Positions 33,718-42,571 of a stretch of DNA of 64,000 bases are shown piece after piece. A program made the position numbers and the translations under genes. Position 1 is the stretch's first letter. The number at the start of each line of letters is the position of its first letter. Below the pieces are notes generated by a model. It made no database searches, was not told the origin of the DNA, and saw nothing but the letters and a program-made list of their open reading frames with translations. Source of the stretch: Candidatus Fermentithermobacillaceae bacterium (GTDB taxonomy: Bacteria > Bacillota > Sulfobacillia > Fermentithermobacillales > Fermentithermobacillaceae); the NCBI GenBank assembly GCA_018052475.1, contig JAGPNG010000002.1:62001-126000 (forward strand). Direction: 5' to 3'.

Positions 33718-34344
33718 CTATGTCATGTTGGCGAGGATAAGTGACGACCACGTCTCTAGGGGTTCTAAGGTTGGAGCCTTGCTCAGTTCGATCCAGCTGC
33801 CCATCATCTTGTCTTTTTCCCTTACTGCGAGTATGGGTGACGGCAGTTGGACAACTGATGCAATGCCAAGATGGACGCTTCCGACATCGTTTGCGTCATC
33901 ATTGATGAAACCTATTATACTCAAAGATGGATTTCCGCAGAGAATGACTTCTTCACGTATCTCCCTCATAGTATTTAGTCCAACGATTGTTTTGAGATCG
34001 GAAATCAGCCTTCGCCCCGGCCACGGTATGTCATCTATAGGGTTCATATGGCCGCCCACTCCAACCGACAAAAGACCCTGGAGCCTTGTTTCCGTTTGGG
34101 TGTTTAATCGTTTCATAACGAAAATCTGTTTTCTCGATAAAAAGAGCGTGTAAGAAATAAGCTGCTTGAACGAAGGGTCAGTCTCAACAACCGCCCTCGA
34201 TTTGAAAGTCGAGTGTCTCGCAATAGCTTGCCACAGGTCTGAAGTAGGCATCTTGAGGCCGCGCCACTGCCCTACTCGTGAGTATAAATGTCTCACGGGA
34301 ATGCATAGGACTTCTTCATCTTCATATTTGTCTGGTAAAGACAC
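33718..34344 (-). CDS. Nudix-family hydrolase-like protein
   Basis: 208 residues, GTG at 34344 with AAAGGAGCGTG upstream. GLLSVGVGGHMNPIDD and, after an insertion of about 20 residues, NTMREIREEV give a Nudix box (GX5EX7REUXEE) with an enlarged loop and intact REIREE metal-binding core. The insertion is seen in a subgroup of Nudix proteins called 'predicted phosphoesterase'. The N-terminal 90 residues (EEVLCIPVRHL, SYTLFLSRKQIFVMKR) form a domain of their own. Substrate unknown. It lies four bases downstream of the next minus-strand gene, so the two are one operon. Confidence 0.75.
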   Translation of the reverse strand: MSLPDKYEDEEVLCIPVRHLYSRVGQWRGLKMPTSDLWQAIARHSTFKSRAVVETDPSFKQLISYTLFLSRKQIFVMKRLNTQTETRLQGLLSVGVGGHMNPIDDIPWPGRRLISDLKTIVGLNTMREIREEVILCGNPSLSIIGFINDDANDVGSVHLGIASVVQLPSPILAVREKDKMMGSWIELSKAPTLEPLETWSSLILANMT

Positions 34345-34348
34345 AGGT

Positions 34349-34834
34349 TCACGCTCCTTTAGTAGTCAATGTGTATTTTACCAAGTTTATTTCGTCCAGA
34401 AGCGGTCTATTGCCGCACGCTACCGTAAACACGTAGCTATTGCTTAGGTCGTAGCATGTGTAGAAGGTTCGTCTCGCTTCCGGATCGATATAACAAGCGG
34501 TGTAGAACGCGTATGTAAGGTGTTTTGGGTTGGTTTTGAGCATTACCTGGCACAAATAGCCTTTTCCGGGTACGGGGCGCGATGCTATGTCGACCTTTAT
34601 GCATGTATCTCCCACGAAAATATCCGGTCCGGATTGGAGAGGCTTCACCCCAGTCTGACATGACATGAAGAACTTTGCCCATGTGCTTGCTTCTTCAAAA
34701 GATGGGTAGGAGATGCATATCAGTGCGGAGGGGTTCGGATCTTCCGGTCCAAGCTGCATGGCACCTACTATTATGTCTGGGGAAGTAACTATTTGCTCAC
34801 AGTAGTTCAATGCGAAAGCCTCTATGTTTTCCAC
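34349..34834 (-). CDS. conserved hypothetical protein, co-transcribed with the Nudix gene
   Basis: 161 residues, GTG at 34834 with AAGGGAGGG upstream. Soluble, Cys-rich (eight Cys) and without signal or membrane segment. Readable parts include IVGAMQLGPEDPNPSALICISYPSFEEASTW, LKTNPKHLTYAFYTACYIDPEARRTFYTCYDLSNSYVFTVACGNRPLLDEIN. I do not recognise the family. Its own promoter lies just upstream and its stop is four bases from the Nudix start codon, which ties the two functions together. Confidence 0.65.
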   Translation of the reverse strand: MENIEAFALNYCEQIVTSPDIIVGAMQLGPEDPNPSALICISYPSFEEASTWAKFFMSCQTGVKPLQSGPDIFVGDTCIKVDIASRPVPGKGYLCQVMLKTNPKHLTYAFYTACYIDPEARRTFYTCYDLSNSYVFTVACGNRPLLDEINLVKYTLTTKGA

Positions 34835-34856
34835 GCCAAAACCCTCCCTTTATAGT

Positions 34857-34884
34857 ACTATACCAATCTTCATACGAATGGCAA
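34857..34884 (-). promoter_or_regulatory. sigma-A promoter with palindromic -10 for the minus-strand pair
   Basis: On the minus strand TTGCCA (34884-34879), a 16-base spacer and TATAGT (34862-34857). The -10 is part of the perfect 12-base palindrome TATAGTACTATA (34851-34862), which might also be a repressor site. Confidence 0.6.
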
Positions 34885-34936
34885 ATTGTTTGAGATAAGT
34901 GTTCTAGTAAATATCCACTCTTGGTTTTGAGCAGGT

Positions 34937-34942
34937 TATAAT
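34937..34942 (+). promoter_or_regulatory. -10 element upstream of the radical SAM operon
   Basis: A perfect TATAAT at 34937-34942, 79 bases before the TTG start at 35021. No good -35 hexamer is seen at the right distance, so this is only a candidate. Confidence 0.35.
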
Positions 34943-35020
34943 ATAAAGTGAGAGTGTAAGCAGTAATCTTGCATGTTCTGATGCTTGCGATTTTTTACGT
35001 GAAGAAAGGTATGGAAGCGA

Positions 35021-36874
35021 TTGTCTGAAAGAAAACCCGAAGTGATTTCCTGGGATGAACTCAAATGGCATCTAGGTAAAGTCGAAAAGCCTTCAAGATA
35101 CACCGGAGGCGAGATCAATGTCAGCAATAAGGATCCCCTGTCGGCAAAGGTCCTTTTTGCCCTGGCTTTTCCGGATGTCTACGAAGTTGGCATGAGTCAT
35201 CTCGGGTCTCATATCTTGTACCACGTCATTAACCAAAGGCCCGATGTTGTTTGTGATCGCGTGTATGCTCCTTGGATCGATATGGAAAACCTCCTGCGAG
35301 ATATTGGTTTTCCGCTATTTAGCGCTGAGAACAGAATGTCCCTTTCATCTTTTGACATTGTAGGGTTCTCATTGCAGTATGAGCTTACTTACAGTAACGT
35401 TCTTTCAATGCTCGATCTAGGCGGCATCCCCTTGAGATCCGAACAAAGAAGAATAGGCGATCCCTTAGTGATAGCGGGTGGGCCGTGTGCTATGGCTCCG
35501 GAGCCAATTGCGCCTTTCATAGATGCTTTTGCTTTGGGCGACGGTGAAGAGATTGTCCTTGAGATCATAGATACGTATAAGGGATGGGCAGATTCAGGGA
35601 AATCGAGGTTGGAGCTTCTGGCTGCACTTTCCAAATTGGAGGGCGTCTACGTCCCGTCCCTCTATGGGATGGAGTACGGAAGCGACGGGACTATCAAAGG
35701 TATTCGCAGTTCAAAGGGTGCACCCTCGTGCGTGAGGCGAAGGGTCGTAAAATCTCTTGATGAAGTTTCATTTCCGGACAAGCCGCTGATTCCTCTTATG
35801 GAACCGATTCACGATAGGGCTATGGTAGAGATCTTTCGAGGATGTACACAAGGCTGTAGGTTTTGCGAAGCAGGCACCATATATAGGCCCGTGCGTGAGC
35901 GTTCTTTGAATGGCTCTTGCGATCTTGCGCGAAACCTAGTCCGGGCTTCGGGGTATGAAGAAGTATCCTTGGTATCTTTGTCCTCGGCTGATTACAGTCG
36001 TATTGAAGAACTGATTGGAAGGCTTGTGAAGGATGATCCTTGCGGGGCGAAGGTGTCACTACCTTCTCTTCGCGTAGATTCGTTTTCTGTCGAACTTGCT
36101 CAAATACTATCCACGGGTCAAAAAGTTGGACTGACTCTGGCGCCCGAAGCCGGTTCTCAGCGAATGAGAGACGCAATAAACAAGAAAGTTACCGAGAAAG
36201 ATCTTGTCGATGCAGCTTCTTACGCGTTCTCAAACGGGTTTTCTCACATCAAACTTTACTTTATGGTGGGACTTCCCGGGGAAACTGATGAAGATGTTTT
36301 GGCCATTGCAGATGTGGCGAAGAAGATTAGGCAGATCGGAAGGGACATGAAAGTTCGTCCAAATGTGGTCGTATCAGTTTCAGGGTTTGTGCCAAAACCT
36401 AACACGGCGTTTCAGTGGGAAGAAGGAGTCTGTCAAGAGGAACTAAAGAGGCGACAGGTGCTCTTGGGCAAAGCCTTGAAAGGTCCGGGCCTTACCTATA
36501 AGTATCACGATGCGAAGACTACCTGGCTTGAGGCGGTGTTTGCCAGAGGCGATCGAAGGCTCTCTAAGACGTTAGAGATAGCTTATCGGAAGGGCGCTAG
36601 GTTTGACGCATGGCCGAGCATGATGGATGAAAACTTGTGGATGGCATCTTTTGAAGAATCCGAACTGGATCCGTCGTTTTTCGCTCATAGAGAACGCGAG
36701 GAAACCGAAATACTTCCATGGGATCATTTGGATTCGGGTGTAGACAAAGAGTTTTTGCTCTCAGAGCGTTCGAAGGCCAAAGCAGGAATCACAACCCCAG
36801 ATTGTAGGCGTGAAGGATGTGTTGGGTGCGGAGTATGTCCTAGCTTTGGAGTCGAAAACAAGATATATCATTAG
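35021..36874 (+). CDS. TIGR03960-type radical SAM protein with B12-binding-like N-terminus
   Basis: 617 residues, TTG 35021 with GAAAGG upstream. The N-terminal half (about 45-190) resembles a cobalamin-binding fold. The radical SAM core begins at about 268 with FRGCTQGCRFCEAGTIYRPVRERS, giving the CxxxCxxC cluster ligands, and continues LAPEAGSQRMRDAINKKV and YFMVGLPGETDEDV. A C-terminal CRREGCVGCGVC motif may bind a second cluster. This family sits next to a TIGR03936 partner (here at 36889) and near rng/rplU in many Firmicutes; its reaction is not known to me. Probably tRNA or rRNA modification, by context only. Confidence 0.85.
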   Translation: MSERKPEVISWDELKWHLGKVEKPSRYTGGEINVSNKDPLSAKVLFALAFPDVYEVGMSHLGSHILYHVINQRPDVVCDRVYAPWIDMENLLRDIGFPLFSAENRMSLSSFDIVGFSLQYELTYSNVLSMLDLGGIPLRSEQRRIGDPLVIAGGPCAMAPEPIAPFIDAFALGDGEEIVLEIIDTYKGWADSGKSRLELLAALSKLEGVYVPSLYGMEYGSDGTIKGIRSSKGAPSCVRRRVVKSLDEVSFPDKPLIPLMEPIHDRAMVEIFRGCTQGCRFCEAGTIYRPVRERSLNGSCDLARNLVRASGYEEVSLVSLSSADYSRIEELIGRLVKDDPCGAKVSLPSLRVDSFSVELAQILSTGQKVGLTLAPEAGSQRMRDAINKKVTEKDLVDAASYAFSNGFSHIKLYFMVGLPGETDEDVLAIADVAKKIRQIGRDMKVRPNVVVSVSGFVPKPNTAFQWEEGVCQEELKRRQVLLGKALKGPGLTYKYHDAKTTWLEAVFARGDRRLSKTLEIAYRKGARFDAWPSMMDENLWMASFEESELDPSFFAHREREETEILPWDHLDSGVDKEFLLSERSKAKAGITTPDCRREGCVGCGVCPSFGVENKIYH

Positions 36875-36888
36875 AAAGAGGTTCACCG

Positions 36889-37617
36889 GTGGGAGAGCTG
36901 AAAGTAAGGGTCAATTACGTCAAAGGTGATGAAGTCAGGTTTTTGAGTCATCTTGACTTAGCACGAACGATCAAGATGGCGCTTAGAAGAGCTAGGTGGC
37001 CTGTTGCTGTGACAGGCGGATTCTCGCCGAAAATGAGGGTGTCCTTCTATTCTCCTTTACCTGTAGGGACTGCAGGATATGATGAATACGCGGACGTGGT
37101 TATGGATGTACCTACCGATATCCCTGACGGAAAGTTTCCGATTGAAGGCGACATGTCATCAATGCCTGAGTTTTTGTCTCAACTTACCCTTCGTCTTTCC
37201 GAAACCTTGCCGTTAGGCATTTCGGTGAAAGAAGTCTTTCAGGCTCCAAAAGACGAAGAACCTTTTGAATCGAGGATTGCATGTTCTTTGTATGAGGCGC
37301 ATATTAGAGGAGCAGAGGGCAAAGCACTATCATCTGCGATAGATGATTTCCTTATCTCCCCGAGTGTTTCTTATGATATACACGGACCAAAGGGAACTAG
37401 GACCCTAGATTTACGTCGATTTGTAGAAAATGGACACATCACGCTAAGCGCGAACCCAGAAACAGGCATTATTCGGTTATCGATGAAGATAAAGCATATG
37501 GACGGACGAACGGCTAGACCGCAATGGGTCATTGACTCCTTGTCTAGGTTCGGGTTTTGCGTAGATGCGAGAGAGATAATAGTAAACAGGCTCGAGATTA
37601 TTCTCGGCCGATATTAA
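36889..37617 (+). CDS. TIGR03936 (DUF2344) radical SAM-associated protein
   Basis: 242 residues, GTG 36889, 14 bases after the radical SAM gene. VNYVKGDEVRFLSHLDLARTIKMALRRARWPVAVTGGFSPKMRVSFYSPLPVGTAGYDEYADVV contains the whole family signature (split here only for reading). No catalytic motif is known. In some bacteria the domain is fused to the C-terminus of the TIGR03960 protein, so the two very likely act together. rng follows 20 bases downstream. Confidence 0.88.
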   Translation: MGELKVRVNYVKGDEVRFLSHLDLARTIKMALRRARWPVAVTGGFSPKMRVSFYSPLPVGTAGYDEYADVVMDVPTDIPDGKFPIEGDMSSMPEFLSQLTLRLSETLPLGISVKEVFQAPKDEEPFESRIACSLYEAHIRGAEGKALSSAIDDFLISPSVSYDIHGPKGTRTLDLRRFVENGHITLSANPETGIIRLSMKIKHMDGRTARPQWVIDSLSRFGFCVDAREIIVNRLEIILGRY

Positions 37618-37637
37618 TAGGAGATGATGTTACTCCC

Positions 37638-39344
37638 ATGAATAGGGAGATCCTTGTGAATGTTAATCCGGATGAAACCAGAGTTGCCCTTGTAGAGGGC
37701 GGTTCTGTTGTGGAGTTTTACTTAGAGAGGCCCACGACTCATAAAACAGTGGGAAACATTTACCTAGGCAAGGTAACCAATGTTTTGCCTGGTATGCAGG
37801 CTGCGTTTGTAGACATAGGAGAAGACAAGAACGCCTTTTTGTATGTAGATGATGCCTCGCTACCACCTGAGTTACAGGTGGGAAAAGCTCCCAAACCTGC
37901 AGCCAGACGGAAAAGGGCCATCAATGATTTGGTCAAGCCCGGACAAAGCATATTAGTACAGGTGACCAAAGAAGCTATGGGCACAAAGGGCTCTAGGGTG
38001 ACACGGCACGTTACCTTACCCGGGAGATATCTTGTACTTATGCCTACGGTAAACTACGTAGGTGTATCCAAGAGAATTGCAGATGAGGAAGAGAGACAAA
38101 GGCTCAGGCAATTGGCGAAAGATGTGAAACCCGAGAATATGGGGGTTATCATAAGGACAGTTGCAGAGAACAAGTCTCGGGAGGAGATCGAAAGAGACCT
38201 AAACTTTGGGATAAGGCTTTGGGAGAAGATTCAGGCGGAAGCAAAATTGAAGCAAGCTCCTGCCTTGGTACACGAAGATCTCGATCTGGTCGCTAGGATG
38301 GTAAGAGACGAGCTCAACGAGAAAACCGCAAAGATGATCATTGATGATGGCCCTACGTATGGTAGGGTATTGGATTTATTGGATGCAGTGTCGCCTGAAA
38401 TGAAAGATAGGGTCGTATACTACAGAGACAAAGACATTCCTCTTTTCAGTTTGTATGGTGTCGATGCTGCTATCGAGCAGGCGTTGCAGCGTCAGGTTAG
38501 GCTGAAGTCAGGCGGTTATATAGTCATAGATAGGACAGAAGCGTTGACAGTGATCGATGTAAATACGGGCCGATACGTAGGCACGAAGAACCTTTCTGAC
38601 ACAGTGCTAAAGACGAACTTGGAGGCATGTGACGAGATATGCAGGCAATTGCGTTTGCGTGACATCGGCGGAATCATCGTTATAGATTTCATAGACATGG
38701 ACAATCCCGAAGACAAAGCCATGGTTCTTAGCGAACTTGAACAGCATCTAAAAAAAGATCACACTAAGACCGTTGTGGTTGGCCTTACTGGTCTTGGACT
38801 AGTGGAGATGACTAGGAAAAAGGCCAGGCAGAGTCTAGATGCTATGCTCACTAGGATGTGCCCCTATTGCGGCGGTAAAGGAACTGTGATGTCTGAGGAA
38901 GCTGTTGCCTCAAAGATAAGGCGGGAGATTAGGACGCTTTTGAGGAACACATCATGTGAGGCGGTTTTAGTAGAGGTAAGCCCGGGTGTCGCGTCATACC
39001 TTATTGGCCCAGGGGGGTCAAATCTCAAAGATCTGGAGAAGGAGACGGGGAAGAGCATTTTCATACGGGGATCAGAAGATCTCCACATTGAAGATATGAA
39101 CGTAAAGGCTCTGGGCACCAAAGAGGAGATCGCGGTGAGGGCCGCTCCGGTCAAGGTCGGTGAAGTTTTGGACTTGGTGATTGAGGAACCCCATTCTCAG
39201 AGCGATAGCGATGGAATTGCGCGGATAGAGGGTTACGTTATCCAGGTAGAAGGGGCAGGTTCAAAAGTCGGACAAAAAGTGCGGGTCGAGATCACTTCAA
39301 GTCTTAGGACTTTTGCAAAAGCTGTCATGATAGACGAAGATTAA
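37638..39344 (+). CDS. rng: ribonuclease G/E family endoribonuclease
   Basis: 568 residues from ATG 37638; AGGAG lies a rather long 14 bases upstream. In order: an S1 domain (about 35-125, interrupted by a basic insert KPAARRKRA), the RNase H-like and DNase I-like catalytic parts with GGYIVIDRTEALTVIDVNTG and GIIVIDFIDM (the metal-binding Asp residues), the zinc-link CPYCGGKG at about 411, and a C-terminal TRAM-like barrel (about 510-568). It processes rRNA precursors and mRNA. The TRAM end is a Firmicutes feature. The order rng-rplU-prp-rpmA is conserved. Confidence 0.95.
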   Translation: MNREILVNVNPDETRVALVEGGSVVEFYLERPTTHKTVGNIYLGKVTNVLPGMQAAFVDIGEDKNAFLYVDDASLPPELQVGKAPKPAARRKRAINDLVKPGQSILVQVTKEAMGTKGSRVTRHVTLPGRYLVLMPTVNYVGVSKRIADEEERQRLRQLAKDVKPENMGVIIRTVAENKSREEIERDLNFGIRLWEKIQAEAKLKQAPALVHEDLDLVARMVRDELNEKTAKMIIDDGPTYGRVLDLLDAVSPEMKDRVVYYRDKDIPLFSLYGVDAAIEQALQRQVRLKSGGYIVIDRTEALTVIDVNTGRYVGTKNLSDTVLKTNLEACDEICRQLRLRDIGGIIVIDFIDMDNPEDKAMVLSELEQHLKKDHTKTVVVGLTGLGLVEMTRKKARQSLDAMLTRMCPYCGGKGTVMSEEAVASKIRREIRTLLRNTSCEAVLVEVSPGVASYLIGPGGSNLKDLEKETGKSIFIRGSEDLHIEDMNVKALGTKEEIAVRAAPVKVGEVLDLVIEEPHSQSDSDGIARIEGYVIQVEGAGSKVGQKVRVEITSSLRTFAKAVMIDED

Positions 39345-39429
39345 AGTTAGGAACGATGGAAGCGGTCCGAGAATCGGACGTAAGGCGAGTCGCGAAACAG
39401 TGTGCCTATGGCCCTGGCAGACATGTTTC

Positions 39430-39459
39430 TTGACATAGGTTTTGCAGGCGTGCTAGACT
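39430..39459 (+). promoter_or_regulatory. strong promoter of the rplU-prp-rpmA operon
   Basis: Perfect TTGACA (39430-39435), an 18-base spacer and TAGACT (39454-39459) preceded by TG, an extended -10. The leader before the rplU start is about 40 bases. Confidence 0.75.
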
Positions 39460-39505
39460 GTAGCGGTAACTGTATAGTTGGCTCAAGACTAGGGGGTTTA
39501 CTAAG

Positions 39506-39841
39506 TTGTATGCGATAGTTGAAACAGGTGGTAAGCAGTATAGAGTGTCACCAGGAAGCACTCTGAGAATTGAAAAAGTAGATGGGGACCGCGGCGGGAG
39601 AGTAGTTCTTGACAAGGTGCTCGCTGTATCTGATGGAGAGTCCCTGACAATTGGGGCGCCCTATGTTCAAGGAGCCGTGGTGAAGGGTACAATTGTTAGG
39701 CAAGGCAAGGGAAGGAAGATTCTGGTTTTCAAGTACAGAGCCAAGACCAACTACAGAAAGCGATATGGGCACAGGCAGGCTTTTACTGAAGTGAAAATCG
39801 AATCTATTGAAACCGATGCTGAAAGTACAGCTTCTGCGTAA
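39506..39841 (+). CDS. rplU: 50S ribosomal protein L21
   Basis: 111 residues, TTG 39506 after AGGGGG. YAIVETGGKQYRVSPG, VLAVSDGESLTIGAPYVQGAVV and KILVFKYRAKTNYRKRYGHRQAFTEVKI are diagnostic for bL21, which binds 23S rRNA domain VI. It overlaps prp by 26 bases. Confidence 0.98.
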   Translation: MYAIVETGGKQYRVSPGSTLRIEKVDGDRGGRVVLDKVLAVSDGESLTIGAPYVQGAVVKGTIVRQGKGRKILVFKYRAKTNYRKRYGHRQAFTEVKIESIETDAESTASA

Positions 39842-40169
39842 ATGTCCGCCAGATGACGAAGAGACGAGCCCGGGTGTATTGGTTGGATTCATCATCGAGG
39901 GCCATGCAGAGTTCGCTGAACACGGTCAGGATATTGTGTGTGCGGGGGCATCTGCAATAGCTCAAGCAGCTTTGTTAGGGTTAAAGGATTTCCTGGGCGA
40001 AAAGGTTTCGTTTGAGAAAGGTCCCGGGTTCTTGGAGGTTTCTATTGACACAGAAGCTGCATCTGAGACCCAGTCTAAGGCTATTATGAGAGTGTTAGAA
40101 CTCGGGCTGCAATCGATTTGCCGGGCGTATGCAGGGCATATAGATATAAGATATTGTGATGTGGTTTAG
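39816..40169 (+). CDS. prp: ribosomal-processing cysteine protease Prp
   Basis: 117 residues, ATG 39816 inside the end of rplU. IIEGHAEFAEHGQDIVCAGASAIAQ holds the catalytic His (GHA) and Cys (VCAGAS) of Prp. In Firmicutes and relatives Prp cuts an N-terminal extension off ribosomal protein L27 before assembly. The substrate gene follows and carries the expected cleavage motif. It is translationally coupled to L21. Confidence 0.95.
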   Translation: MLKVQLLRKCPPDDEETSPGVLVGFIIEGHAEFAEHGQDIVCAGASAIAQAALLGLKDFLGEKVSFEKGPGFLEVSIDTEAASETQSKAIMRVLELGLQSICRAYAGHIDIRYCDVV

Positions 40170-40238
40170 GTAGGTGCGCATAGGCATATGGGGGACAAAT
40201 GCGAGTCTCTTTGTGCCAATAGGGAGGAGGGGAGAAAT

Positions 40239-40562
40239 ATGATGCTGATAGATCTCCAATTGTTTGCTAAGAAAAAGGGCGTAGGAAGCTCAAGGAATGG
40301 ACGAGACTCCCACTCCAAACGGCTTGGAGTGAAGAACCATGATGGGCAGTTTGTCAAAGCCGGAAGCATTATAGTTAGGCAGAGAGGCACAAAGGTACAT
40401 CCGGGCTTAAACGTTGGGATTGGAAATGACTATACTATTTTTGCCAAAACCGACGGATACGTCTCTTTCGAAAGGAAAGGCAGGGATAGAAAGATCGTAT
40501 CCGTGCTGCCGGAAAATAGTGCCAGAGAAGGTGTGGCTTCTTTGCCCGATGACAACAACTGA
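40239..40562 (+). CDS. rpmA: 50S ribosomal protein L27 with cleavable N-terminal extension
   Basis: 107 residues, ATG 40239 five bases after GGGAGGAGGGGAG (a second ATG follows directly). The N-terminus [24 protein letters not shown] carries the Prp recognition sequence LQLF|AKKKG, so the mature protein should start [35 protein letters not shown] is standard bL27, which reaches into the peptidyl transferase centre. The extension explains the neighbouring prp gene. Confidence 0.97.
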   Translation: MMLIDLQLFAKKKGVGSSRNGRDSHSKRLGVKNHDGQFVKAGSIIVRQRGTKVHPGLNVGIGNDYTIFAKTDGYVSFERKGRDRKIVSVLPENSAREGVASLPDDNN

Positions 40563-40627
40563 AGAAACGGATGTCTGTGATTTTGGGTGGTTAGTTTTTG
40601 CCGGATTGCAATAAAATGACGGTATGT

Positions 40628-40651
40628 GCGGCGGCTTTGCCCGCCGCTTTT
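40628..40651 (+). terminator. intrinsic terminator between rpmA and obg
   Basis: GCGGCGG (40628-40634), a six-base loop and CCGCCGC (40641-40647), followed by TTTT. A GC-rich 7-bp stem. obg starts 45 bases later, so partial read-through or a separate promoter must serve obg. Confidence 0.7.
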
Positions 40652-40695
40652 GGTATTATAGCCTTGCCCTTTTGGGCTTGGGAGGAGTTTTCGAG

Positions 40696-41715
40696 TTGGG
40701 TGCGCGTTTCATCGATAGAGCAAAGATATATGTTAAAGCCGGAGATGGGGGAAATGGATGCGTTGCATTTCGCCGGGAGAAGTTTGTGCCTTTTGGCGGG
40801 CCGGCAGGAGGAGATGGGGGCAACGGAGGCAACGTCATTTTTGTAGTTGACCCGAACATAAACACGTTACTGGATTTCAGACACAGACCCCACCTTGTTG
40901 CCCAGAACGGGCGTCCTGGAGAAGGGAGCAACAGGTCCGGAAAGAAAGGGAAGGACTTGGTCATTATGGTGCCCCCAGGTACCGTTTTGTTTGACGCTGA
41001 AACAGGCGAGATGATTGCAGATCTTACCGATGTGGGCCAAGAAGTAGTGGTCGCAAAAGGTGGCAAAGGAGGTAAGGGTAATGCCAGATTCGCGACTTCG
41101 GTCAATCAGGCACCTAGGAAGTTCGAAGAAGGCAAACCCGGAGAAGAGCGCTGGATTCAACTGGAGCTTAAGTCAATCGCAGACGTTGGACTGGTAGGTC
41201 TTCCAAACGCGGGAAAGTCTACTCTACTGCGGGCGATATCAAAAGCTACTCCGGAAGTCGGACCTTATCCGTTCACAACTCTTACTCCCCACTTGGGTGT
41301 TGTCGATGGCGATGGTTGCAGGTTTGTAGTTGCAGACATACCGGGACTTATAGAGGGCGCCAGTGAAGGAAAGGGCCTAGGGCACGAGTTCTTGAGGCAC
41401 ATCGAAAGGACCCAGGTACTTCTTTATGTGATAGATGGGTGCAACGGTTTTAAGGCTGCTATCGATGATTTTGTCACAGTGCAACGTGAGGTTATGCAAT
41501 ATAGCGAAGATATGAAGAGGAAAGAAAGCCTAGTTGCGATAAACAAGATAGATTTGGTAGGCTCTACCGAAGAATTAAAGGAACTTAAGGAGAATTTTGA
41601 ACAATTCTTGCAAAAACCAGTCTTTTTGATCTCAGCCGAGCAAAAAACAGGGATAAACCCCCTCATTTCTGAGCTTTGTCACATTTTGGAGGCTGAAAAG
41701 AAGGATTTTGGGTAG
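40696..41715 (+). CDS. obgE: GTPase ObgE/CgtA, short form lacking the OCT domain
   Basis: 339 residues from TTG 40696, with GGGAGGAG eight bases upstream. The start is placed to give the usual ARFIDRAKIYVKAGDGGNGC opening. The glycine-rich Obg fold (about 1-160) contains FVPFGGPAGGDGGNGG. The G domain has GLPNAGKSTLL (P-loop), a DIPGLIEGASEGKGLG switch II and NKIDL. It ends shortly after SAEQKTG, so the C-terminal OCT domain present in many Firmicutes Obg proteins is missing. It functions in 50S maturation and stress control. Confidence 0.95.
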   Translation: MGARFIDRAKIYVKAGDGGNGCVAFRREKFVPFGGPAGGDGGNGGNVIFVVDPNINTLLDFRHRPHLVAQNGRPGEGSNRSGKKGKDLVIMVPPGTVLFDAETGEMIADLTDVGQEVVVAKGGKGGKGNARFATSVNQAPRKFEEGKPGEERWIQLELKSIADVGLVGLPNAGKSTLLRAISKATPEVGPYPFTTLTPHLGVVDGDGCRFVVADIPGLIEGASEGKGLGHEFLRHIERTQVLLYVIDGCNGFKAAIDDFVTVQREVMQYSEDMKRKESLVAINKIDLVGSTEELKELKENFEQFLQKPVFLISAEQKTGINPLISELCHILEAEKKDFG

Positions 41716-41786
41716 ATTTAGAGAATACAAGAAAAAACTCTAAAGGCTAATTTCGACGAGGGTTACTTGGTTTTGGAGGCATGTTA

Positions 41787-42434
41787 GTGACAGCGATTGG
41801 TATAATGGGTGGCACTCTCGATCCGATTCACTATGGACATCTCAGAGCCGCTGAAGAGGTATTGCAAGGGTTTGGGCTTAGACGAGTGGTGTTTGTACCT
41901 TCAGGTAGGCCTCCGCATAAGTCCCCTGCTGAAGTGACTTCTGCCGAACACAGATATATGATGGCAGAACTTGCTACTGCCGACAATCCGAATTTTGAGG
42001 TGTCCAGAATTGAGATCGATAGAGAAGGGCCTTCTTACACGATAGATACCCTCAGAGAGTTCAGGAGCGCTCTTGGCAGTGACACAAAAATCTATTTCAT
42101 AACAGGGCTTGACGCAATAGTTGATGTTTATACTTGGAATGAATTTGAACATCTATTTGAACTTGCCGAATTCATCGCGGTGTCGAGACCCGGATACAGT
42201 GTCGAAACCTTGGGTACTCTTGAAAAGGTGATTGGGCCCGAGCGCTTTAGCAAAATACACCACTTTCCTATCACGCTATTGGCCATTGCATCTCGTGAGA
42301 TAAGGCAGCGAGTCAAAGAGGGCAGGTCAATCCGGTATCTGGTGCCAGAATCAGTGCGTCTATATGTTGAAAAAGGCGGGCTTTACACCGAAAGCACAAG
42401 CAAGAAGTTTTGGCTTCCCGGTTGTCTAGATTGA
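41787..42434 (+). CDS. nadD: nicotinate-nucleotide adenylyltransferase
   Basis: 215 residues. GTG 41787 has GGAGG seven bases upstream; ATG 41781 is only one base from it and less likely. GIMGGTLDPIHYGHL carries the HxGH nucleotide-binding motif, VPSGRPPHK and the late ASREIRQRVKEG (ISSTxIR motif) complete the family pattern. It adenylates nicotinate mononucleotide in NAD synthesis. In Firmicutes it typically lies next to obg and yqeK, here separated from yqeK by the RRM gene and cassette 2. Confidence 0.95.
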   Translation: MTAIGIMGGTLDPIHYGHLRAAEEVLQGFGLRRVVFVPSGRPPHKSPAEVTSAEHRYMMAELATADNPNFEVSRIEIDREGPSYTIDTLREFRSALGSDTKIYFITGLDAIVDVYTWNEFEHLFELAEFIAVSRPGYSVETLGTLEKVIGPERFSKIHHFPITLLAIASREIRQRVKEGRSIRYLVPESVRLYVEKGGLYTESTSKKFWLPGCLD

Positions 42435-42571
42435 TGTGGGTGTTAGGTTAGAGCGGAAGCGAATGTGCAGGCTTCCCTGTATTTGCTGCACAATAGAAAA
42501 TCAGGTATCTAGCTGTAAGCTCAAGGTGATGTTGGGGATCGGTCAGGTTCTATGAGGGGAGGTGCGTATTT

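Noticed and set aside
40570-40600. GGGTGG resembling a T-box
   Set aside because: No ACCGCG follows and no specifier stem precedes; the sequence is only the spacer between rpmA and obg.
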